Positions 54,557-62,417 are shown, numbered from the stretch's first letter. The stretch: 64,000 nucleotides of DNA from Micromonospora sp. MW-13 (GCF_003434305.1 NZ_QKKX01000054.1:90012-154011), one strand, 5' to 3'. Program-made: numbers and translations. The notes: a model not told the origin generated them from the letters alone.

Positions 54557-55570
54557 CTACACGCCCTCGGTGAGCCGCCACAGCGCGGCGGCCTCCGAGT
54601 GCCGATTCGCGCGACGGAGTTGCCTGATGTGCTGGCGTAGCGCCTCGGGCTCCTGGTCGACCGCGGCCTCGCGAAGTGCCGCCGCCGCACCCGGGAAGTT
54701 GCCCACGCGCTGCAGCAGGCGGGCGCGCTCGGTCGCCGGGACGGCGAGACTCCGGCGGACCGGTCCGCCCCGCCCCGCGTCGTTCCCCTCGACGGGGGCG
54801 GCGGCGGGAGCCGACCAGGCCCGGTTGCGGGCCAGGGCCAGGTCCCCGATCGAGTTGCGGCTGCGCTGCTGGGGCACCGGCCAGCGCTTCCCAGCCAGGA
54901 CCGTGGCGAGGTGTCGGTAGAGCGTGTGCAGGTCGAGCAGCTCGGGACCGTCGGCGACACCGTCCTCCAGGGCGGTGATCAGCTCACCGGTGAAGGCGGT
55001 GTACCGCGCGCCGGGCGGCGCCTTCGCCGTCTCCGACTCGGCGCAGGCGGTCAGCACGAAGGCGCCGTTGACCTCGGTGAGTTCGGCCACGTCGGTGTGG
55101 TCCGGCGCCGGTCCCATGTCACCGGCCAGGGCCAGCGCCGAGTAGCAGCAGTCCAGGACGACCACCCGGCGGGTGGCGGCCAGGGTGGGGTCCGTGAGCC
55201 CGCGCCGGATTTGGTCGAAGAGCAGCACCCGCCAGTACCGGTCGAGGTCCTCGGCGCCGGGCAGGGCGAGGATGAGCTCCCCGGTCAGGGGGTTCGTCAG
55301 GCCGTGACCGGCGTAGTAGACGAGCAGGGTGTCCGTGGCCTCCCTGGCGGCCGAGCGCAGCCCGCCCAGCACGGCGTCGAGCGGGTCCGGCCCGGACAGG
55401 TCCGGCACGAGAATGTTCTCGGTGGGCAACCCCCACACCGCCGGGTCGGCGAGCAGCCGGCGCAGCGCGCTGACGTTCTCGCCCACGGCCGGCAGGGGCG
55501 GCAGCGAGCGGTACTCCGGCACTCCCACCAGAACGGCGCGGGAGGCGGTCGGATCAGCGAGCGTCGCCAT
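54557..55570 (-). CDS. Caspase-like cysteine peptidase (C14/metacaspase family)
   Basis: A 337-residue protein whose first 235 residues form a caspase-hemoglobinase fold. The catalytic histidine is H89 in LVYYAGHGL and the cysteine lies in VVVLDCCYSALAL (C142, with C141 beside it). The N-terminal RAVLVGVPEYRSLPPLP and NVSALRRLL are typical of bacterial caspase-like effectors. The C-terminal 100 residues are a linker plus a short helical repeat (ERARLLQRVGNFPGAAAALREA). Such proteases act as effectors in bacterial conflict systems, cleaving cellular or partner proteins on activation. Its start overlaps the end of the EACC1 gene by 17 bp, so the two are co-translated. Confidence 0.92.
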   Translation of the reverse strand: MATLADPTASRAVLVGVPEYRSLPPLPAVGENVSALRRLLADPAVWGLPTENILVPDLSGPDPLDAVLGGLRSAAREATDTLLVYYAGHGLTNPLTGELILALPGAEDLDRYWRVLLFDQIRRGLTDPTLAATRRVVVLDCCYSALALAGDMGPAPDHTDVAELTEVNGAFVLTACAESETAKAPPGARYTAFTGELITALEDGVADGPELLDLHTLYRHLATVLAGKRWPVPQQRSRNSIGDLALARNRAWSAPAAAPVEGNDAGRGGPVRRSLAVPATERARLLQRVGNFPGAAAALREAAVDQEPEALRQHIRQLRRANRHSEAAALWRLTEGV

Positions 55571-55955
55571 CGGAGGCCACCCCGGCCGCGGCGGGATCCG
55601 CCGCGTCGAGCAGTTCGCCCACGTCCTCGGCCGTGGAGTCGTCGTCGATGGCGACGGACCTGCCCGGCCGCTCCAGCAACACGACGATCGGGTTCCCGGA
55701 GCTGTCCCGCTGCTGCTTCTGCGCCTTGCGGAACGCCACGATCGAGGTGATCAGGCTGGCCAGTGCGATGCTGTTGGAGAGAACGACGTTGATCGTTTCC
55801 AACGAGCCGCCGGTCATCTCCCCGTCCGCCGGTTCCCCGGTGGCCGGCGAGAGCCGCACGTTCCGGGCGAGTTGCCGGTCGCGGGCGAGCCAACGATAGA
55901 GCGTTGTCGCCGCGGTCCCGGCCGGATCGTTGTCGATTCTGAGCCACAGTTCCAT
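55554..55955 (-). CDS. EACC1-like protein (effector-associated constant component 1)
   Basis: A 133-residue protein beginning MELWLRIDNDP, with a YRWLARDRQL helix and a central hydrophobic segment VLSNSIALASLITSIVAF followed by RKAQKQ. A final strand-rich part, NPIVVLLERPGRSVAIDD, and an acidic tail complete it. This layout matches EACC1, a small component that recurs beside variable effectors, especially caspases, in actinobacterial NTP-dependent conflict systems. It is thought to link the effector to the ATPase machinery or membrane; the mechanism is unproven. GGGAGG precedes ATG 55955. It is the first gene of a two-gene unit with the caspase. Confidence 0.85.
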   Translation of the reverse strand: MELWLRIDNDPAGTAATTLYRWLARDRQLARNVRLSPATGEPADGEMTGGSLETINVVLSNSIALASLITSIVAFRKAQKQQRDSSGNPIVVLLERPGRSVAIDDDSTAEDVGELLDAADPAAAGVASDGDAR

Positions 55956-56352
55956 CGCGCCTCCCGGCTTCGACCACGTGTGATCCAGGCTAGCCGAGGC
56001 CGACCAACGGTGGCAGTTCCGAAGGCCGCGCAGGACCGGGCCGAGTGACTGATCTCCGACTCTCGTCGCGTCGGTTGCGGCGCGCCGAGAAGAAGAGCCT
56101 TCGGCCGCCGCGTTCCGACGAACAACGATGTGGGTCGAGTATGGAACGGGCGACAGGAGTCGAACCCGGACCTGGACCTGCCCAGGTGTTCGTTTGTTCC
56201 GGTCGAGAAATCGCCGGTCGCTGTGCCCGAGGCGACGTGCGCGGCTGTCACCACGCTGCCCCCGACGACGACGGGGGCAGCGACCAAGGCGAGTCGGGTG
56301 GCCCGCGGTGACAGCCGCGATGGTGGCGAGTCGGCCGCTGAGGGCCGTGCCG
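55956..56352. other. 397-bp gene-free region between the EACC1 and lipoprotein genes
   Basis: No gene is supported. The EACC1 promoter should lie in the left part. The middle holds a diverged copy of the 3' end of a tRNA gene (56142-56172), described separately. The right part is ordinary GC-rich DNA with a CCCCCGACGACGACGGGGG inverted repeat near 56260, a possible terminator for the lipoprotein gene. Confidence 0.5.
56142..56172 (-). repeat. Diverged copy of a tRNA-Gly 3' end (T-arm plus acceptor strand)
   Basis: This 31-bp stretch matches positions 57252-57282, the 3' end of the intact tRNA-Gly, at 27 of 31 bases and in the same orientation. It covers the CCA end, the 3' acceptor strand and most of the T arm. 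There is no D or anticodon arm beyond it. Partial tRNA 3' ends of this kind are left by integrase-mediated insertion at tRNA genes. The copy is direct, 1.11 kb from the intact gene. Confidence 0.6.
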
Positions 56353-56868
56353 TCAGAAAGTGACGCTGACTCCGGCGGCCTTGCAGGCGGCAGTGATGTC
56401 CGCGCCGGCCTTCTCGAAGGCGGGGTTGTCGGCGGCGTCCGCCGGGTTCGTGGCCGATGCCGCCTTGGCGGCCTCCGCACCGAACTTCCTCAGCGCGATG
56501 GCCACCTTGCTGTCGCCCCCGGTGGAGGCCAACGCGGTCACCTTCTCGTCCAGAGCGGTCAGGATCTTCTTGAACATGGCCGGCGACGGTTCGTTGCCGG
56601 ACTTCAAGGCGGCGACGAGCTCCGCCTTCATGTCGTCCCCGGCCTTCTTCGCGGCCTCGCAGAGCTTCTTGTCGCTCGCGCCGCCCGTGGTGCCGGCCGC
56701 AGCAGTGGAGGACGGCGCCGAGGAGACGGAGGTGGCCGCAGAGGAGGCTGCCGTGGAGGCGGACGGCGCGGACCCGGCCGTGCTCGCGGTGTCCTCCCCG
56801 CCACAGGCGGCGAGAGCCAGCAGGGAGGCGCAGGTCAACAGAGCGGAGGTAGCCCGAAAACGCTTCAC
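56353..56868 (-). CDS. Secreted lipoprotein of unknown function
   Basis: A 171-residue protein with a lipoprotein signal peptide: KRFRATSALLTCASLLALAACGG, where LAAC is the lipobox and cysteine the lipidated residue. A Ser/Thr/Ala-rich spacer of about 45 residues follows, then a helical domain with two cysteines (KKLCEAAKKAG and DITAACKAAG) that may pair. No domain family is recognised. GTG 56868 is chosen because the signal peptide begins there. There is no Shine-Dalgarno, but a promoter ends 8 nt upstream, so the mRNA is probably leaderless. It lies between the tRNA-derived repeat and tRNA-Gly. Confidence 0.8.
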   Translation of the reverse strand: MKRFRATSALLTCASLLALAACGGEDTASTAGSAPSASTAASSAATSVSSAPSSTAAAGTTGGASDKKLCEAAKKAGDDMKAELVAALKSGNEPSPAMFKKILTALDEKVTALASTGGDSKVAIALRKFGAEAAKAASATNPADAADNPAFEKAGADITAACKAAGVSVTF

Positions 56869-56876
56869 GAGCGCGC

Positions 56877-56905
56877 ACGCTAGCCGATGCCCGAATCGTG
56901 ACCAA
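56877..56905 (-). promoter_or_regulatory. Promoter of the lipoprotein gene (leaderless)
   Basis: On the minus strand TTGGTC (56905-56900) and TAGCGT (56882-56877) are spaced by exactly 17 bp. The -10 box ends 8 nt before the GTG start, implying that transcription begins at or next to the start codon. Confidence 0.6.
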
Positions 56906-57251
56906 CTTCGAGTCGACGGCCGGCGAAGCCGTGCTGGATCGAGGTGGCCCGGCAGGCGCTGAGCAGCGCGGGAGGAAACACGACGACGCGACGGTGGTTG
57001 ACTTCGAACCGGCCCGTACCGCGGCAGGGGAATAGCTGGCCGGTGCTGATCAGCAGGCGGCCTCGCACCAGTCGTAGTCGCTTGGCCGCGGCGATCCGGC
57101 GGGAAGCTCACCGCCCTGGACGCCGAATCGTGGTGCGCGCCTGCGTGACCCTAGGGCACGTGACGCAAACCCGGCCGCGGTCACCCATTCGCCCTACCCA
57201 CCTGAGCAGGAGAGGCCCGGCGATCACGCCGCTGACCTGGGCCGGAAGGTG
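56906..57251. other. 346-bp gene-free region between the lipoprotein promoter and tRNA-Gly
   Basis: No reading frame with recognisable content is seen on either strand. It could include degraded remains of an integrated element, given the flanking tRNA-like repeats. No integrase remnant was identified. Confidence 0.5.
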
Positions 57252-57325
57252 TGGAGCGGGCGACGGGAATCGAACCCGCACCGTCAGTTTGGAAGACTGA
57301 AGCTCTGCCATTGAGCTACGCCCGC
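57252..57325 (-). tRNA. tRNA-Gly (anticodon TCC)
   Basis: The minus strand folds into a standard cloverleaf. The acceptor GCGGGCG pairs with CGCCCGC, the anticodon loop CTTCCAA carries TCC, and the T-loop is GGTTCGATTCC. The discriminator is T and CCA is encoded (57254-57252), giving 74 nt. Its 3' end is the match for the diverged repeat at 56142. Confidence 0.95.
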
Positions 57326-57458
57326 GTGCGCCCCGGTGTACGTGGCGCGCCGACAGCCTACCCGGTGCCCGAGCCCGCCGCGCATCCGTATCTCACCGCC
57401 CGCCCAGGCTGGCCCCGCTCGCCCGCCGCGATCCCGCGCCAAGATCCGCGCAGATCCG

Positions 57459-57500
57459 CGGAATGTGTGGCCATCCGGCGCGGCATGGCCACACATTCCG
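57459..57500. repeat. 16-bp perfect inverted repeat 5' of tRNA-Gly
   Basis: The arms 57459-57474 and 57485-57500 (core GGAATGTGTGGCCAT / ATGGCCACACATTCC) enclose a 10-nt loop. They are AT-richer than the surroundings. The direct duplication AGATCCGCG lies just left. It could be a small dispersed element or a strong hairpin terminator for rightward or leftward transcription. Confidence 0.65.
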
Positions 57501-57567
57501 GGAATTTGTCCCCACCCGGCCCCGGGGGTGCGCGCGGACGTGTCCCGCTCCCGGTCTCCGGGACGTT

Positions 57568-57600
57568 TGACGTGTCACGTCAGCGGGGCGCGTTGACGTG
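57568..57600. promoter_or_regulatory. TGACGTG palindrome with a third half-site
   Basis: TGACGTG-T-CACGTCA is a perfect 7-1-7 palindrome (57568-57582), and TGACGTG recurs at 57594-57600. This is an operator-like arrangement, but no target gene is evident within the gene-free region. Confidence 0.4.
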
Positions 57601-57817
57601 TTCGGCTGCGTTGCTGGTCGGGTCTCGGCGGGACACCACGGGACGGCGGTTCTCGCCTGCGGCACGGCGGCACGGCGGCCAGCCGGGGCGCCGGGTGGCG
57701 GGTGGTGGGTGGCGGACGTCCGATCGGGGTGCCGGTGGCACGTCGGGGTGGTTCGGGGTGTCGGGTGACGCCCCGGCACTCCGGGCAGGCGGCCAAGGCA
57801 TACACTTCTCGTCGCCA

Positions 57818-57891
57818 CGGGGTGTGGCGCAGCTTGGTAGCGCACTCGCTTTGGGAGCGAGGGGCCGTGGGTTCAAATCCCGCCACCCCGA
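57818..57891 (+). tRNA. tRNA-Pro (anticodon TGG)
   Basis: The acceptor CGGGGTG pairs with CACCCCG. The D arm is GCGCAGCTTGGTAGCGC, the anticodon stem CTCGC/GCGAG closes the loop TTTGGGA with anticodon TGG, and the T arm is GTGGGTTCAAATCCCGC. The C1 start and A discriminator fit bacterial tRNA-Pro. CCA is not encoded. It lies 144 bp upstream of tig. Confidence 0.96.
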
Positions 57892-58035
57892 CTGTCGTCC
57901 GCGGCCGGGGCGCCCCGGGAGCCGCCGTATTCCGCGCGGTCCCCCGGGCGCTGCCGGAGGGCCGCGCCGGCTCGCCTACACTCGATGGGCTGAATCACGC
58001 CCAGACTCAACTGAGATCCGTCAAGGAGTACGCCT

Positions 58036-59388
58036 GTGAAGAGCACCGTCGAGACTCTGAGCCCGACGCGCGTGCGGCTCGCCATCGAGGTGCCGTTCGT
58101 CGAGCTCGAGCCGAGCCTCAAGAAGGCGTACCGGGAGATCGGTTCGCAGGTGCAGGTGCCCGGCTTCCGCCGGGGCAAGGTGCCGGCCGCCGTGATCGAC
58201 CAGCGGGTGGGCCGGGGCACCGTCCTCAACGAGGCGGTGCAGGAGGCGATCCCGCAGAACATCCTCGCCGCCGTCCGTGAGCACGACCTGAAGACCCTCG
58301 GCCGCCCCGAGGTCGAGATCACCGAGTTCAACGACGGTGACTCGCTGAACTTCACCGCCGAGGTCGACGTCCGGCCCGAGATCACCCTGCCGGACCTGGA
58401 CACCGTCGAGGTCACCGTCGACGAGCTCCAGATCGACGACAGCGAGATCGACGAGCAGGTGAAGAACCTGCGCGAGCGGTTCGCCACCCTGAAGACCGTG
58501 GAGCGGGCCGCCCAGGAGGGCGACTACGTCCAGATCGACCTGAACGCCACCGTCGACGGCGAGGACGTCCCGGGCGGTTCGGCGACCAACATCTCCCACG
58601 AGGTCGGCAGCAAGCAGCTCCTGCCGGGCCTGGACGAGGCCGTCGTCGGCCTCGCCGCCGGCGAGAGCACCACCTTCACCACCCAGCTCGTCGGCGGCGA
58701 CTTCGCCGGCCGGGACGCCGAGGTGGCGGTGACCGTGCGCACGGTCAAGGAGAAGGAGCTGCCCGAGCTCGACGACGACTTCGCGCAGCTGGCGAGCGAG
58801 TTCGACACCATCCAGGAGCTGCGCGACGACCTGCGCGAGAAGGTCACCCGGGGCAAGCGCGTCGAGCAGATCTACGCGGCCCGGGACAAGGCCCTCGAGC
58901 AGCTCGTCGAGGCCGCCGAGGTGCCGGCGCCGGAGGGCGTCATCCGCGAGGAGGTCGAGAGCCGCAAACAGGCCATGATCGACCAGCTCGAGCGGATCGG
59001 CGCCTCCCTGGAGGAGTACCTCGCCGCCGAGGAGAAGACCGAGGAGCAGATCGACGCCGAGCTGAACGAGGCGGCGACCGACGGGGTCAAGATCCAACTG
59101 CTGCTGGACACCCTGGCCGACGCCGAGGACGTCCAGGTCTCCGACGACGAGTTCGGCCACGAGATCGTCCACCGCGCCCAGCGCGCCGGGATGGCCCCGC
59201 AGCAGTACTACGACCAGCTCGTCCGCTCCGGCGCGGCGGGTGCCGTCTTCGGCGACGTGCGGCGGGGCAAGGCGCTGGCCTCGGTGATGGAGCGCATCAA
59301 GATCAAGGACTCGGCGGGCAACGAGGTGAGCCTCGACGCGATCCGCGCGGAGAGCGACGGGGCGCACGACCACGACCACGAGCACTGA
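58036..59388 (+). CDS. tig: Trigger factor (ribosome-associated chaperone and peptidyl-prolyl isomerase)
   Basis: A 450-residue chaperone meeting nascent chains at the ribosome tunnel exit. The ribosome-binding signature PGFRRGK (42-48) is in the N-terminal domain. The FKBP-type isomerase domain runs about 150-240 (EGDYVQIDLNATVDGED, then GLAAGESTTF). The C-terminal helical arms end in an Asp/His-rich tail (HDHDHEH). GTG 58036 follows AAGGAG. The placement before clpP1-clpP2-clpX is the conserved arrangement linking folding with protein quality control. Confidence 0.97.
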   Translation: MKSTVETLSPTRVRLAIEVPFVELEPSLKKAYREIGSQVQVPGFRRGKVPAAVIDQRVGRGTVLNEAVQEAIPQNILAAVREHDLKTLGRPEVEITEFNDGDSLNFTAEVDVRPEITLPDLDTVEVTVDELQIDDSEIDEQVKNLRERFATLKTVERAAQEGDYVQIDLNATVDGEDVPGGSATNISHEVGSKQLLPGLDEAVVGLAAGESTTFTTQLVGGDFAGRDAEVAVTVRTVKEKELPELDDDFAQLASEFDTIQELRDDLREKVTRGKRVEQIYAARDKALEQLVEAAEVPAPEGVIREEVESRKQAMIDQLERIGASLEEYLAAEEKTEEQIDAELNEAATDGVKIQLLLDTLADAEDVQVSDDEFGHEIVHRAQRAGMAPQQYYDQLVRSGAAGAVFGDVRRGKALASVMERIKIKDSAGNEVSLDAIRAESDGAHDHDHEH

Positions 59389-59467
59389 TCGTCGGGTGAG
59401 GCCGCCGTCCACCGGTCCCGGTGGGCGGCGGCCGAAACCCTTTTCCGGGTACGTCTGCGAGGGGCTG

Positions 59468-59478
59468 CGCTGAGAGCG
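59468..59478. promoter_or_regulatory. ClgR-type binding site upstream of clpP1
   Basis: CGCTGAGAGCG followed by AA fits the core of the actinobacterial ClgR consensus (CGC-YNANR-GCG-WW). It lies 81 bp before the clpP1 ATG and about 40 bp before a TTAGTGT that could be the -10 region. ClgR activates clp genes in other actinobacteria; its binding here is predicted. Confidence 0.5.
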
Positions 59479-59558
59479 AAAAGCGCCCCGACCGGGACTA
59501 TGCCACCCGGGCGAGCGGTTAGTGTCGGTGAAGACGGTACGGAGAGCGAAGGGCTGCC

Positions 59559-60200
59559 ATGACCGACATGCACATCCCAGCGAAGCCGCTCCGGGCGATC
59601 GAGGCCCGCGGTGGCGACAACATTGGCAACCTCGACGACTCGGTCTACAACCGGTTGCTCAAGGAGCGGATCATCTTCCTGGGCAGCGAGGTGACCGACC
59701 AGGTCGCCAACCGCATCTGCGCGCAGCTGCTGCTGCTCGCCGCGGAGGACCCGGACCGCGACATCAACCTCTGGATCAACTCGCCGGGTGGCTCGGTCTA
59801 CTCCGGCATGGCGATCTACGACACCATGCAGTTCATCGACAACGACGTGTCGACCGTGGCGATGGGCATGGCGGCCTCGATGGGCCAGCTGCTGCTCTGC
59901 GCGGGCACCAAGGGCAAGCGGTACGCCCTGCCCCACGCGCGGATCATGATGCACCAGCCGTCCGGCGGCATGGGCGGCACCGCCTCCGACATCGCCATCC
60001 AGGCGGAGCAGATGCTCTACACCAAGCGGATGTTCCAGGAGCGGGTCGCGCACCACACCGGCCAGACCCAGGCGCAGATCGAGTCGGACTCGGACCGCGA
60101 CCGCTGGTTCACCGCCCAGGAGGCCATGGACTACGGCTTCATCGACAAGGTGATCACCGGGGCCACGCAGGTTCCGGAAGGCGCCGGGACCCTGAGCTGA
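59559..60200 (+). CDS. clpP1: ATP-dependent Clp protease proteolytic subunit 1
   Basis: A 213-residue serine protease subunit. The catalytic triad is S107 (GMAASMGQ), H132 (MMHQPSGG) and D177 (IESDSDRDR). The N-terminus differs from that of ClpP2, and actinobacterial ClpP1 and ClpP2 normally form mixed two-ring tetradecamers fed by ClpX or ClpC1. The clpP2 gene starts 14 bp downstream with its own GAGGAG site, so both are made from one mRNA. Confidence 0.97.
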   Translation: MTDMHIPAKPLRAIEARGGDNIGNLDDSVYNRLLKERIIFLGSEVTDQVANRICAQLLLLAAEDPDRDINLWINSPGGSVYSGMAIYDTMQFIDNDVSTVAMGMAASMGQLLLCAGTKGKRYALPHARIMMHQPSGGMGGTASDIAIQAEQMLYTKRMFQERVAHHTGQTQAQIESDSDRDRWFTAQEAMDYGFIDKVITGATQVPEGAGTLS

Positions 60201-60214
60201 GCGAGGAGCTGACG

Positions 60215-60877
60215 ATGACCGACCTGAGCCTGCCGCCCCAGTTCGCGGCCGTGCACAACCGCTACGTCCTGCCGTCGTTCGTCGAGCGCACGTCGTACGG
60301 GGTGAAGGAGTCCAACCCGTACAACAAGCTCTTCGAGGACCGGATCATCTTCCTCGGCGTCCAGGTGGACGACGCGTCCGCCAACGACGTGATGGCGCAG
60401 CTGCTGACGCTTGAGGGCACCGATCCGGACCGCGACATCATCATGTACATCAACTCGCCCGGTGGCTCGTTCACCGCCATGACGGCGATCTACGACACCA
60501 TGCAGTACGTCCGGCCGGACATCCAGACGGTCTGCCTCGGCCAGGCCGCCAGCGCGGCCGCCGTGCTGCTGTCCGCCGGTACGCCGGGCAAGCGGATGGC
60601 GCTGCCGAACTCGCGGATCATCATCCACCAGCCGGCCACCGAGGGCGGCTACGGGCAGGGCTCGGACATCGAGATCCAGGCCCGGGAGATCCTGCGGATG
60701 CGGACGCAGCTGGAGGACATGCTCTCCCGGCACTGCAACCAGCCGGTCGACAAGGTTCGCAAGGACATCGACCGTGACAAGATCATGACGGCCGAGGAGT
60801 CCCGCGAGTACGGGCTGGTCGACACGATCCTCACCAGCCGCAAGAAGGGCCTGCTGGCCGCCAACGCGGCCGGCTGA
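60215..60877 (+). CDS. clpP2: ATP-dependent Clp protease proteolytic subunit 2
   Basis: A 220-residue second ClpP paralogue with S113 (GQAASAAAVL), H138 (IIHQPATEG) and D184 (VRKDIDRDK). A longer N-terminal segment (SFVERTSYGVKESNPYNKLFEDR) is typical of the ClpP2 type that docks the ATPase. GAGGAG precedes ATG 60215. A 13-bp hairpin follows its stop, separating it transcriptionally from clpX. Confidence 0.97.
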   Translation: MTDLSLPPQFAAVHNRYVLPSFVERTSYGVKESNPYNKLFEDRIIFLGVQVDDASANDVMAQLLTLEGTDPDRDIIMYINSPGGSFTAMTAIYDTMQYVRPDIQTVCLGQAASAAAVLLSAGTPGKRMALPNSRIIIHQPATEGGYGQGSDIEIQAREILRMRTQLEDMLSRHCNQPVDKVRKDIDRDKIMTAEESREYGLVDTILTSRKKGLLAANAAG

Positions 60878-60894
60878 GGCCAGCATCGGGGTCG

Positions 60895-60926
60895 GAGGCC
60901 GGCCGGGCGGGTTCCCGGCCGGCCTC
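60895..60926 (+). terminator. Hairpin between clpP2 and clpX
   Basis: A perfect 13-bp stem, 60895-60907 (GAGGCCGGCCGGG) with 60914-60926, around a 6-nt loop, 18 bp after the clpP2 stop. It could end or attenuate the clpP1P2 transcript before clpX. Confidence 0.75.
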
Positions 60927-61087
60927 TGACACGCCCGTTTTGGGGGTCGGAGAAACCCCCGCCAGCGGGTAACGTCGGATCGGTACCGCTGCGTCGGGTC
61001 GGTCCGGCGGGCGAACAGAGACGGACGGAGCGCAGCGTCCGCAAGTCATGGCCGGTGCACCGGCCGATGAGTGCAGGGAGAACGTAG

Positions 61088-62392
61088 GTGGCACGGATCG
61101 GTGACGGCGGCGACCTACTCAAATGCTCCTTCTGCGGCAAGTCGCAGAAGCAGGTCAAGAAGCTCATCGCGGGCCCAGGGGTCTACATCTGCGACGAGTG
61201 CATCGATCTCTGCAACGAGATCATCGAGGAGGAGCTGGCCGAGTCCGGCGAGGTGAAGTGGGAAGAGCTTCCCAAGCCGATGGAGATCTGCCAGTTCCTC
61301 GACAACTACGTGGTCGGCCAGGACCAGGCCAAGAAGGCGCTCGCGGTCGCGGTCTACAACCACTACAAGCGCATCCAGGCCGAGGCGGCCGGCGCGCCGG
61401 GCTCCGGCAGCGACGCCGTCGAGTTGGCCAAGTCGAACATCCTGCTGCTCGGGCCGACCGGCTGCGGCAAGACCCACCTGGCACAGACCCTCGCGCGGAT
61501 GCTGAACGTCCCCTTCGCCATCGCGGACGCCACCGCGCTGACCGAGGCCGGCTACGTCGGCGAGGACGTGGAGAACATCCTCCTCAAGCTGATCCAGGCC
61601 GCCGACTACGACATCAAGCGCGCCGAGACCGGCATCATCTACATTGACGAGGTCGACAAGATCGCCCGTAAGTCGGAGAACCCGTCGATCACCCGGGACG
61701 TCTCCGGCGAGGGCGTCCAGCAGGCCCTGCTGAAGATGCTGGAGGGCACGGTGGCCAACGTGCCGCCGCAGGGCGGCCGGAAGCACCCGCACCAGGAGTT
61801 CATCCAGATCGACACCACCAACGTGCTGTTCATCTGCGGTGGCGCCTTCGCCGGTCTCGACCAGATCATCGAGGCCCGCACCGGCCACGGCGGCACCGGC
61901 TTCGGCGCCCGGCTTCGGTCGATCTCCGACCGGTCGACCGACGACATCTTCAGCCAGGTGATGCCGGAGGACATGCTGAAGTTCGGGCTGATCCCCGAGT
62001 TCGTCGGCCGGCTTCCGGTGATCACGAACGTGCGCAGCCTCGACCGGACGGCCCTGGTGCGGATCCTCACCGAGCCGCGCAACGCCCTGGTCAAGCAGTA
62101 CCAGCGCCTCTTCGAGCTGGACGGCGTCGAGCTGGAGTTCGACGAGCCGGCCCTGGAGGCGATCGCCGACCAGGCGATGCTGCGCGGCACCGGCGCCCGT
62201 GGCCTACGCGCCATCATCGAGGAGGTTCTGCTCTCCGCGATGTACGAGGTGCCGAGCAACCCCGACGCCGCCCGGGTGCTGATCACCCGCGAGGTGGTCC
62301 TGGAGAACGTCAACCCGACGATCGTGCCGCGGGAGTTCAACGGCCGCCGGGCCCGGCGGGACCGCGGGGACCGCGAGGAGAAGTCCGCCTGA
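61088..62392 (+). CDS. clpX: ATP-dependent Clp protease ATP-binding subunit ClpX
   Basis: A 434-residue AAA+ unfoldase delivering substrates to ClpP. The N-terminal zinc domain has C13, C16, C35 and C38. Walker A is G122PTGCGKT129 and Walker B IIYIDEVDKI; the pore loop region includes EAGYVGEDVEN, and the ClpP-docking loop corresponds to the LIPEFVGR neighbourhood and preceding IGF-type region. The GTG start 61088 lies 161 bp from the clpP2-clpX hairpin, room for an own promoter. Length is normal. Confidence 0.97.
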   Translation: MARIGDGGDLLKCSFCGKSQKQVKKLIAGPGVYICDECIDLCNEIIEEELAESGEVKWEELPKPMEICQFLDNYVVGQDQAKKALAVAVYNHYKRIQAEAAGAPGSGSDAVELAKSNILLLGPTGCGKTHLAQTLARMLNVPFAIADATALTEAGYVGEDVENILLKLIQAADYDIKRAETGIIYIDEVDKIARKSENPSITRDVSGEGVQQALLKMLEGTVANVPPQGGRKHPHQEFIQIDTTNVLFICGGAFAGLDQIIEARTGHGGTGFGARLRSISDRSTDDIFSQVMPEDMLKFGLIPEFVGRLPVITNVRSLDRTALVRILTEPRNALVKQYQRLFELDGVELEFDEPALEAIADQAMLRGTGARGLRAIIEEVLLSAMYEVPSNPDAARVLITREVVLENVNPTIVPREFNGRRARRDRGDREEKSA

Positions 62393-62398
62393 CCCATC

Positions 62399-62417
62399 CT
62401 CCCCCGGATCGGGGGAG
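62399..62417 (+). terminator. Short hairpin after clpX
   Basis: CTCCCCCG/CGGGGGAG-like arms (7-8 bp) around a 3-5-nt loop begin 7 bp after the clpX stop. It is a likely terminator before the amidase gene. Confidence 0.6.

Larger units (their letters stand above)
57326..57817. other. 492-bp gene-free region between tRNA-Gly and tRNA-Pro
   Basis: No convincing gene. Two notable palindromes are present: a 16-bp inverted repeat at 57459-57500 and a TGACGTG/CACGTCA palindrome with an extra half-site at 57568-57600. Both are listed separately. The promoters of the two divergent tRNA genes should lie at its ends. Confidence 0.55.

Noticed and set aside
56142..56230. A second complete tRNA gene
   Set aside because: Only the T-arm and 3' acceptor strand are present; no anticodon or D arm can be folded.
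56128..56883. Open frames starting at the tRNA-like fragment, with a MERATG-type beginning
   Set aside because: This beginning is a well-known artefact of reading through tRNA 3' ends; the rest is antisense to the lipoprotein gene.
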